Part shown: positions 23,177-28,943 of the stretch, piece by piece
How the letters are laid out: the number at the start of each line of letters is the position of its first letter
How positions within the stretch are numbered: the stretch's first letter is position 1
Assembly (NCBI GenBank): GCA_947372535.1
Contig: CANBUA010000019.1
Span: 1-28,943 of the forward strand
Length of the DNA: 28,943 nucleotides
Reading direction: 5' to 3'
Origin: Burkholderiales bacterium
Lineage (GTDB): Bacteria; Pseudomonadota; Gammaproteobacteria; Burkholderiales; Burkholderiaceae
Made by a program: the position numbers and the translations under genes
The notes under the pieces: generated by a model
The model's input: the letters and a program-made list of their open reading frames with translations, nothing else
The model's database searches: none
What the model was told of the DNA's origin: nothing

Positions 23177-23341
23177 TCAACGCAAGATCGCAAATAAGGC
23201 GGCGATGCTCACCGCTGCCGCGATGACAACCACTAGCCCGATAAACAACCACTGCGCCAAAGCACAGATGACAGCGACTAGGAGCGGCCCCACGGTGAGG
23301 AGCAAACCGATCCAAATCAAATTTCCGAGCAGCTTGCGCAT
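23177..23341 (-). CDS. Small predicted membrane protein (54 residues)
   Basis: The ATG at 23341 is preceded by GGGAGATGTGTC, a good ribosome-binding site. The protein (MRKLLGNLIWIGLLLTVGPL, then AQWLFIGLVVVIAAAVSIAA) is almost entirely hydrophobic and would form two spans joined by a short turn. The frame is open for another 120 codons upstream, but that part has a composition unlike protein, so the ATG at 23341 is chosen. It is the first gene of the operon ending in the lipoprotein. A -35/-10-like pair, TTGCAA and TGCATA with 17-base spacing, lies upstream. Confidence 0.6.
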   Translation of the reverse strand: MRKLLGNLIWIGLLLTVGPLLVAVICALAQWLFIGLVVVIAAAVSIAALFAILR

Positions 23342-23853
23342 GACACATCTCCCTGGGCTTTGCCTATGCAAGGTAAGTGGCGAGCAATTGCAAACACGAC
23401 GCAATTGGAGTTGCCAGTCATTGCCCGTGCGGAGCTGAACCGCGCTCACACTTCGGATCGGCTTTGCTTGCCCCTGATCAAGAACAGATGTAGCGCTACT
23501 GTCTTCAAGCCTTTGAGATCTGCCACTTGCGGCTCGTCCCATAGCGATGGGCCTTTGGCAAGACCTGACGAGTGCCGCCCTTTGTGTTCCCTTGCCAACT
23601 AATGATGCATTTGAAGCTCCTTTTTGTGCGAACCGATGGGTTGGTTGGACGAGCGTTACGCACGTCCTTTCATGGCCAGACGGGCCTCTCAGCATGCGCA
23701 TTGGGCCTGTTTCACACAGGTTGCCATCTCATCTAGGCCCCTCTGATAGGGCCATGAGGCCTGACGCACTTGCCTTAGGCGCCCCCCAGATTACAGGTTA
23801 ATGGGATTTAAACACCGTGGATACAAACACGCCTAAATACCACCATTCGGGGG
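23342..23853. other. Intergenic region with clustered GGCC hairpins
   Basis: No gene is supported. Between 23,549 and 23,762 the motif GGCC recurs (GGGCC at 23549, 23682, 23703 and 23749; AGGCC at 23735 and 23757). Small hairpins are formed by GGACG/CGTCC (23647-23651, 23663-23667) and GGCCC/GGGCC (23736-23740, 23749-23753). It may hold divergent promoters or a structured RNA; both are guesses. Confidence 0.35.
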
Positions 23854-24186
23854 ATGTCCAGTGTCCCCAAGTCCAAGCGTCAACAAGCAGTTCCCTTGCG
23901 GTTGACTTTCGCTCGCAACGTCAGGTTGGCCCGTATCCACCAGGGCGTTTCTCAAGAGCGGTTGGCAGATGAAGCGGGCCTGGACAGGGCATTCGTGGGC
24001 ACGCTGGAGCGGGGCTTGCGCAACATCTCGATCGACAACATCGAACTGCTGAGCAAGGCACTGGGCATGCCGCCGCATGAGTTGCTCGACCCAGAACTGC
24101 CCGATGCCCGCGGCTACGATGTGACGTTGCTCAGGGCGCCTAGAACATCACGACACGGGCGTGTGGCTACCACGCGCAAGGGATGA
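23854..24186 (+). CDS. XRE-family transcriptional regulator
   Basis: This 110-residue protein has a Cro/C1-type helix-turn-helix at about residues 18-75: RLTFARNVRLARIHQGVSQE, RLADEAGLDRAFVGTLERG and the following NISIDNIELLSKALGMPPHE. The recognition helix reads DRAFVGTLERG. The tail of about 35 residues is basic and probably disordered. GGGGG just before the ATG is a poor ribosome-binding site. Small single-domain XRE proteins of this size often control neighbouring mobile genes; which genes is not evident. Confidence 0.85.
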   Translation: MSSVPKSKRQQAVPLRLTFARNVRLARIHQGVSQERLADEAGLDRAFVGTLERGLRNISIDNIELLSKALGMPPHELLDPELPDARGYDVTLLRAPRTSRHGRVATTRKG

Positions 24187-24302
24187 GGGCAGGCCAGGAC
24201 GTTGGCCAACGACTGCTTCCTTGGCGCCAGCCAGTTGGCATCTCATCTGCCGTTCTGCCTTCCGCGACATGGCCAGATACCCCACCCAACAAGGGACCCA
24301 AG

Positions 24303-24619
24303 ATGACTTCCAAGAATCTGAGTCGCATCGCTGTTGTCTCTGCTCTCTTTCCTGCAGCACCGAGGCATTCGCCAAGATGAATGACGCAACGCCAACCAAG
24401 AGCAGCGGGATGCACCAGAGCCATCACCGCAAGCGGTCTGACGGCACCATGGACATGGGCAAGAGATAGAAGGCCTGCAAGGCCGACAAGGGAACTTAGT
24501 TCAAGGACACCCAGCCTGCCGCCACTGCACCAGCGGCAACTGCTGCTACTGCTGCTGCTGTACCGAAGAAGCAAGTCGCCTCCCATTGGGCTGTCAACAA
24601 AGAAATCTACCGGGCTTAG
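24303..24619 (+). pseudogene. Broken gene for a small exported protein
   Basis: An ATG at 24303 begins MTSKNLSRIAVVSAL, a signal-peptide start, then stops after 25 codons. Shifting frame at about 24,345 gives SCSTEAFAKMNDATPTKSSG, the end of a signal peptide and a mature start, and the same frame continues through two TAG codons (24467 and a second 11 codons later) with KACKADKG and an Ala/Pro-rich segment (PAATAPAATAATAAAVPKKQ) to a stop at 24617-24619. This is the shape of a decayed small periplasmic protein: one frameshift and two stops. The family is not recognised. Confidence 0.4.
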
Positions 24620-24961
24620 CGGCGTTTAGTGGTGCCTACCAGAAGCAGTCCTAAGCCAACCAGCTGTGAATGCCCGCCCAAGGCTGGGAGCCGCCAGTTT
24701 CGACTCGTCGACCTCATCGCGATACGAACGCTTGATCGGATGTCCGCCAGCGGTCAATCACAAGTGCCGGCGATCGACCCATTGCGGCCACTCATGAGGT
24801 TGCGGCAGACAGGTGCAAAGCCGCCATTGACTAGCGTCGGACATGAGGGGCGGCCGACAGCAGGCGAAACCTGATCGTGGCTGGGTTATCCGTCCTTTTG
24901 GGGATGCCCCGCGTGGGCGAAACGCCTCAAAATCGACAGTGATGTCACACTTGGACTGAAC

Positions 24962-26206
24962 GTGCCTAGGACACTCGTGCGACTACTGGCTGTTGCGATG
25001 GCGGGCGCCTTCCTTGGGATCAGCCTGCCCGCGAGGGACTTGCTGACTGCTTGGAAGAAGGAGACAGTGCGCATCCGGCGTGACGCCGAAAAAGGCGTGC
25101 AGATTGTTGATGTCTCCGATCGCCTGCTTGGTCACGTGAACGACGAGATCGTCGACATGAAGGAGCAGCATGCTCTCGCCGAGAAACTTGCTCTAAGCGA
25201 CGATGAGCGCTCCTCGACCTTGCAGGCGGTACGAACGAGCCGCGAAGGATTGGGGGGCGTGTCGAAGCTGGAGAAGTGGAAGACGGTCGGGTTCGGATCG
25301 GCGTTGAGTTTTCTTAACATCCTTGGCCAGCAAAAGCACGAGTACGGATTGGTGGCTGCAGCCATCAACGTCGAGGACCCGAAGGGGCGTCTGAAAAACG
25401 ACGAATTAGCCAGGTATTTGCGATTCGCCTACGTGCCGCGGGCCATCCAGGCATTTGATCGGGGCGAATACGCGTTCGGCATGCAAATCGTTCGCGATGG
25501 CTACCAGCGCGCCAAGCTCCTGAACATCGCCCCGCTCCATGGAACGGACAGCGGCGACATCGTCACATCGTCGTTTCTCATCATCCTGACGTTTTTTCCG
25601 AATGTGCCGGCTGAGGTGGGCGATATCGAATATTGGCTGAATGCAGGCGTATCGATTCTTCAGGATGAATATGACGGCAGTCTTGATCACAAGGCGGCAC
25701 CGAAAAGTCTTCAATCGTTAGGGCAGTACATGGCCGGCGTCAACAGCTTTCGCCAGAAGAATTTTGAGGAAGCCAGGCGTCGATTCGAGATCGTGTACAA
25801 GACTGCCGAGACACCCCAGCAGAAGTCGTTGGCGGGGCTGATGCGGGTTCGAACCGAGTTCTACGATGCTTATTGGCGTATCGCCGAGCTTTTGCCGAAG
25901 AAGACTGCGAAAGCAGTCCCCCAGAGCGCGCCGAAGCCGGCGAATACCATTACGGTGGAGAGCTTCATGCGGGCTTTTGCGAGGGTACTGATAGAGGAAG
26001 GCGTCCTCATTCGCAGAGGCCCTACTGAGGTGCAGACCAAGGACGCCGAGGTGCGCAAGAAGGAGAGCTCATACAAGAAAAGGCACCAGATCGCAGCGGA
26101 TGCGTCCGAAAAGATCTCTGCACTGATCGAACTGCTCCCCCAAGACAAGAAGACATACGCCACCGTCTATCGGGACGAAATCGAGGAGCTTGGCAATGCC
26201 AGATGA
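24962..26206 (+). CDS. Membrane-anchored, mostly helical protein of unknown function
   Basis: This 414-residue protein probably starts at a GTG (24962); an ATG at 25000 (MAGAFLGISLP) is the alternative. The N-terminus (RTLVRLLAVAMAGAFLGISL) is a signal anchor with positive residues before it, so the rest should face the periplasm. The body is helical, with a TPR-like repeat at about 260-290 (QYMAGVNSFRQKNFEEARRR). A Lys/Ala/Pro linker around 312-330 leads to a charged C-terminal helical domain. The gene overlaps the next one by 11 bases, indicating an operon. I recognise no family; a scaffold or adaptor role is only a guess. Confidence 0.75.
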   Translation: MPRTLVRLLAVAMAGAFLGISLPARDLLTAWKKETVRIRRDAEKGVQIVDVSDRLLGHVNDEIVDMKEQHALAEKLALSDDERSSTLQAVRTSREGLGGVSKLEKWKTVGFGSALSFLNILGQQKHEYGLVAAAINVEDPKGRLKNDELARYLRFAYVPRAIQAFDRGEYAFGMQIVRDGYQRAKLLNIAPLHGTDSGDIVTSSFLIILTFFPNVPAEVGDIEYWLNAGVSILQDEYDGSLDHKAAPKSLQSLGQYMAGVNSFRQKNFEEARRRFEIVYKTAETPQQKSLAGLMRVRTEFYDAYWRIAELLPKKTAKAVPQSAPKPANTITVESFMRAFARVLIEEGVLIRRGPTEVQTKDAEVRKKESSYKKRHQIAADASEKISALIELLPQDKKTYATVYRDEIEELGNAR

Positions 26207-27251
26207 GACGCGACCAGGGAGCCTATGGAACTATCTCAGGATAGTCGTCGCTGCCATCAGCGTTACCGCCAGCACGGTTCTAGCGACCTCCCTCGCGTGG
26301 CTGAGCCCTGACACTGAAGGGCTTCTCCTTCAGGTGCTTCGGTACATCGCGGCGCGATTCCTGCCTGAGGCAGTGCTCCTGCTGATCCTCGGCCTTATGC
26401 TACTCATACCCTTGCGCATCTACGCCTCGGCGGCGGGAAAGGTTCGGGCCTTCTTCGTTGTCGAGTACCGAACCATCGCCTGGGGCCAAGGGAACCGCCT
26501 GCGCAGCGTCTCCGTCGCGGCTTGTTGGCTGCTGGTGATCGCCTCTATCGCCGTAGGGCTTGTCGCTTTGGCGCCTAGAGGATGGGACCTTGCCAGAGCG
26601 CGGGCTTCGCTGCTGCTCAAGTGGGGCAAACAGGACTTCCTTGCATACAGCCTGACCGACATCAACCGGCGCTTGACCTCGCTCCAACTCGCAAAGGCGC
26701 AGAGTGAGTTCACCGCGCTTAAGAGCGCCGTGGTCGGCTCACCTGCACTTCGGGAGGCGGACGTCGTGTTCGAGAAGCTTCGGCGAATTCATGAGTTCGG
26801 GGTCGTGCTCGCCAATCAAGCCAGGGATCTGGAGGTCAAAGGTGGGCCCAATCGTCGAAGCCTGTCTTTGTATGCGCACGCATACATGCTGCTGCCAGAG
26901 GACGACACCGTCCGAATGCGGCTGGGCGAGTACGAGCGCAGGGGAGCCGCAGCGCGGGCGGTAATCTCCAAGGTCTCAACGATGTGTGCGGCTCCCGCTG
27001 CGGCCATGCCACCTGCAGAGCTCACCAAGTCACTCGACTATTTGATCGACGGCGATGCGACGCGGGCCGCATATGCGGCGCTCTTCGATGCCGGCGCAGC
27101 GGATGCGAGAGCGACGAATCTGTACACAGTGTGCGAGTATCACCTGAAGGCCGGCGGCATCTTTGATTCGACAATGACGCGAGCAGACTTTCTCGCTGTT
27201 CTCGGCAAGCAGCGTAAGGACTCGGAGCCGGCGGTTGACGAGTCCGAATAG
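26196..27251 (+). CDS. Polytopic membrane protein with helical C-terminal domain, function unknown
   Basis: This 351-residue protein starts at the ATG at 26196 (MPDETRPGSLWNYLRI), preceded by GAGGAG; an in-frame TTG at 26190 is less likely. Three membrane segments are predicted: about 13-36 (VVAAISVTASTVLATSLAWL), 53-77 (PEAVLLLILGLMLLIPLRIY) and 104-126 (VAACWLLVIASIAVGLVAL). The charged stretch between spans two and three (AAGKVRAFFVVEYRTIAWGQ) suggests it is cytoplasmic, placing the C-terminal half in the periplasm. That half has helical repeat-like segments (LAKAQSEFTALKSAVVG, SLYAHAYMLLPEDDTVR). It overlaps the previous gene by 11 bases, so the products probably act together. No family is recognised. 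Confidence 0.75.
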   Translation: MPDETRPGSLWNYLRIVVAAISVTASTVLATSLAWLSPDTEGLLLQVLRYIAARFLPEAVLLLILGLMLLIPLRIYASAAGKVRAFFVVEYRTIAWGQGNRLRSVSVAACWLLVIASIAVGLVALAPRGWDLARARASLLLKWGKQDFLAYSLTDINRRLTSLQLAKAQSEFTALKSAVVGSPALREADVVFEKLRRIHEFGVVLANQARDLEVKGGPNRRSLSLYAHAYMLLPEDDTVRMRLGEYERRGAAARAVISKVSTMCAAPAAAMPPAELTKSLDYLIDGDATRAAYAALFDAGAADARATNLYTVCEYHLKAGGIFDSTMTRADFLAVLGKQRKDSEPAVDESE

Positions 27252-27735
27252 TGGCGCCGCGCCGCGCCGCTCGCCGCCCATCTGTCAGCATGGCGATCGA
27301 GTTTCCGTGGCTCGGAACGCATAACAAACCGCGCCGCCGTCGATTGGCGTAGCGAGCGGGTGGGTGATTGCTACCCCAAACCAGCCTCTTGTCAAGCCTC
27401 TCTCCTTGCCGAGCGGCGAGGAGGGCCAGCAGAGTCGAGTTATTAAACCTGACTTTGGACCGATACACCCTCGGCCTGAATGAGTCGGTCGAGCGGAAAA
27501 CCTCACGCACCACTTCCGTGGAACGCACCAATCTCTAACTGCTCCCGATCTTAATCCCAAGCCTGTCTCCGTCCATGAACGCACTCAAGGTCTTGTCCTG
27601 GTGCAGTGTCTTAAGCGTCCGGCGACCCCATCTTTAATCGAGGTTGAATTGCCCCAGATTTCCTAGTCTGAGTCATGAGACACAGAAGCTGCCACTACCG
27701 GAGGTCCGCTCATGGCCGGGTCGAGCCCGTCAGTT
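27252..27735. other. Intergenic region with insertion-sequence and gene remnants
   Basis: No complete gene is supported. On the minus strand, 27535-27633 is a 32-codon open tail ending LSAFMDGDRLGIKIGSS and a TAG, possibly the end of a truncated gene. TTGAATTGCCCC (27644-27655) followed by AGATTTCCTAG resembles IS2/IS3-type ends; this is from memory. AGCGTCC at 27615 and again at 27739 may mark nested IS66-like ends. Confidence 0.3.
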
Positions 27736-27783
27736 GTGAGCGTCCAGTCGTCCCACCTTGACCTGCTCACGATCTCGTGATGA

Positions 27784-28284
27784 TCACGCCGCCGCCCTGG
27801 CCCCCACGTCGGCGAGGCACTCCACGAGGTTGAGTGCGGCCATCATCAGGTACTTCTCGGCTTCGGTGCGCACCTGCATCAGGTCGTGGTCGCCAAGGTG
27901 GCCGTAGACGAATGCAAGCAGGTAGCGCTCTTGATGCTCGTCGCAAAACTGGTGGACCATCTGGTCGGCCAGATCCTTGGGCAATCCATCGTTGAAGCGC
28001 GCGCGGGCGGTCAAGCGCTGCAGGCACCGGTCCTGCACGTCCTCTGAGACGATGGGCCACACATGGCCGCTGTGCTTCATGGCCTGGAAGGTCACGAACA
28101 AGATGTGCAGCGGCACTTCCAGGGTCAGCATGTCTACGCCCATGCTGTGCAGCACCAGGATAGAGGCCAGCAAGTTAGGCTGCTGAGCGAAGATTTCATC
28201 GGCCAGGGCCACCTTCTGCGGTGGGCCCATGCCGTTGACGTCGATGGCCGCCTGGACGAGCACATCCTGCGTGATGTATCCCAT
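27784..28284 (-). CDS. IS66 passenger protein, function unknown
   Basis: This 166-residue acidic protein (MGYITQDVLVQAAIDVNGMG) starts 5 bases after the tnpC stop and lies within the element, so it is translated with tnpC. It is a mostly helical soluble protein with several Cys and His residues (HILFVTFQAMKHSGHVWP, HQFCDEHQERYLL); no known motif is seen. Extra genes downstream of tnpC occur in some IS66 elements. The ATG is supported only by its position. Confidence 0.7.
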   Translation of the reverse strand: MGYITQDVLVQAAIDVNGMGPPQKVALADEIFAQQPNLLASILVLHSMGVDMLTLEVPLHILFVTFQAMKHSGHVWPIVSEDVQDRCLQRLTARARFNDGLPKDLADQMVHQFCDEHQERYLLAFVYGHLGDHDLMQVRTEAEKYLMMAALNLVECLADVGARAAA

Positions 28285-28289
28285 ACGCG

Positions 28290-28943
28290 TCAGGCCGGCC
28301 GCCAGCGATGCGGCAGCAGTTCATCGAGCCGGTGGCTGGGATGCGAGTGGATGCGTGCCAGCACGTCGCGCAGGTAGGCCCACGGATCCAGGCCGTTGAG
28401 CTTGGCCGACTGCACCAGGCTCATCACCACCGCTGCGCGCTGGCCTGCCAACTCGCTGCCCACGAACAGCCAGTTCTTGGCGCCCAGCTTCCATGGCTTG
28501 ATCTGCCGCTCGATGAGGTTGTTGTCGATGGCCACGGCGCCGTCATCCAGGTGCCGCGTCAGCGCCTTCCAGGCATTCAGGCTGTAGTCAATCGCCTGGG
28601 CGATCTTGCTGCCATCGGGCACCTGCGCTCGCTGCAGCCTCAGCCACACCTCGAACTCGTCCCACAGCGGCTTGCTCAACTGCTGCCTGGCGCGTCGGCG
28701 GCCGTCGTGATCCATCTCGGCGAAGGTGGCTTCAGCTCGGTAGATCCGCGCCCAGCGATGCATGGCCTCGCTGGCGACTGCGCTGGCACTGCAGCCCCCG
28801 CGGCTGAGTTCCTCGAAGTAACGCCGGGCATGCGCGGCGCACAGTGCCGAGCGGCGCTGCGGATAGACCTTGGCGTCCAGCACGGCGTTGTAGCCGGCGT
28901 ACTGATCTGTGATCAAGGTGCCGCGCCACGCCGGCTCAGGGTA
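28290..28943 (-). CDS. tnpC: IS66-family transposase TnpC, C-terminal part
   Basis: The last 217 residues of the DDE transposase are present; the N-terminal part lies to the right of the window. PEPAWRGTLITDQYAGYNAV contains the second catalytic Asp, AALCAAHARRYFEEL-like sequence (SALCAAHARRYFEELS) follows, and IDNNLIERQIKPWKLGAKNW holds the catalytic Glu, followed by LFVGSELAGQRAAVVMSLVQ and the family C-terminus LNGLDPWAYLRDVLARI. The visible catalytic residues are intact. The reading frame continues to the edge, so any start seen in the window (for example a TTG near 28916) is not real. Confidence 0.93.
   Translation of the reverse strand, partial: YPEPAWRGTLITDQYAGYNAVLDAKVYPQRRSALCAAHARRYFEELSRGGCSASAVASEAMHRWARIYRAEATFAEMDHDGRRRARQQLSKPLWDEFEVWLRLQRAQVPDGSKIAQAIDYSLNAWKALTRHLDDGAVAIDNNLIERQIKPWKLGAKNWLFVGSELAGQRAAVVMSLVQSAKLNGLDPWAYLRDVLARIHSHPSHRLDELLPHRWRPA

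Larger units (their letters stand above)
27736..28943 (-). mobile_element. IS66-family insertion sequence, partial
   Basis: The element holds the 3' part of tnpC and a passenger gene and runs off the right edge. GTGAGCGTCCAG (27736-27747) resembles the GTAAGC-type terminal repeat of the family and is a candidate end; 27611 is an alternative. The other terminal repeat and the target duplication are outside the window. Confidence 0.7.

Noticed and set aside
23342..23701. Upstream extension of the 54-residue membrane protein frame
   Set aside because: The extension lacks hydrophobic or domain character and a good ribosome-binding site occurs at the ATG at 23341.
24530..24560. CTG triplet repeats
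   Set aside because: They encode the Ala-rich part of the broken exported protein; not a separate repeat.
1..28943. CRISPR array or rRNA/complete tRNA genes
   Set aside because: No regularly spaced repeats and no complete tRNA or rRNA signature were seen in the window.

Overview
The window looks like a chromosomal segment of a high-GC betaproteobacterium of the order Burkholderiales. The evidence is the rimP-nusA pair, the FabI, GlxA-type and glutathione-transferase-like proteins, and an H-NS protein of the short Burkholderia/Bordetella type. The genus cannot be fixed from the sequence alone.

Left part, about 1-14,980, is ordinary core genome. Read on the minus strand, rimP overlaps nusA by four bases, and an intrinsic-terminator-like hairpin sits in the rimP leader. 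Next come fabI (+), a convergent and overlapping GlxA-type AraC regulator (-), two glutathione S-transferase family genes (+), a DUF4404 gene (+), and a tight minus-strand operon ldcA-yejA-yejB-yejE-yejF. YejABEF is an oligopeptide ABC importer and the S66 enzyme is an LD-carboxypeptidase, so the operon reads as peptide or murein-peptide uptake and trimming. A small exported protein and a possible 48-residue membrane protein lie just upstream on the same strand. A zinc M14 peptidase and an alpha/beta hydrolase (+) close the core part.

Right part, about 14,990-28,943, is accessory. It begins with a hairpin and a 14-base match to the 3' end of a tRNA-Ser gene, which is a candidate attachment site. 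A complete tyrosine integrase follows. After it come an AlpA-type regulator with tandem dyads upstream, a long AT-rich and strikingly G-poor untranslated stretch, a YagK/YfjJ (inovirus Gp2-like) protein with an HUH-like His-Tyr-His motif, and an adjacent colinear paralogue in which the motif has decayed to Tyr-Ile-His. Then come an H-NS protein and a broken third copy of the Gp2-like C-terminus.

Farther right is a three-gene minus-strand envelope operon (two tiny membrane proteins and a lipoprotein), an XRE regulator, a broken exported-protein gene, and a coupled two-gene operon of membrane proteins with helical, TPR-like domains. The window ends inside an IS66 element that carries a passenger gene downstream of tnpC.

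The least explained parts are the tandem Gp2-like pair with its G-poor leader, the unrecognised two-gene membrane operon at 24,962-27,251, and the three-gene envelope operon at 22,072-23,341. Functions there are inferred only from sequence features and context.
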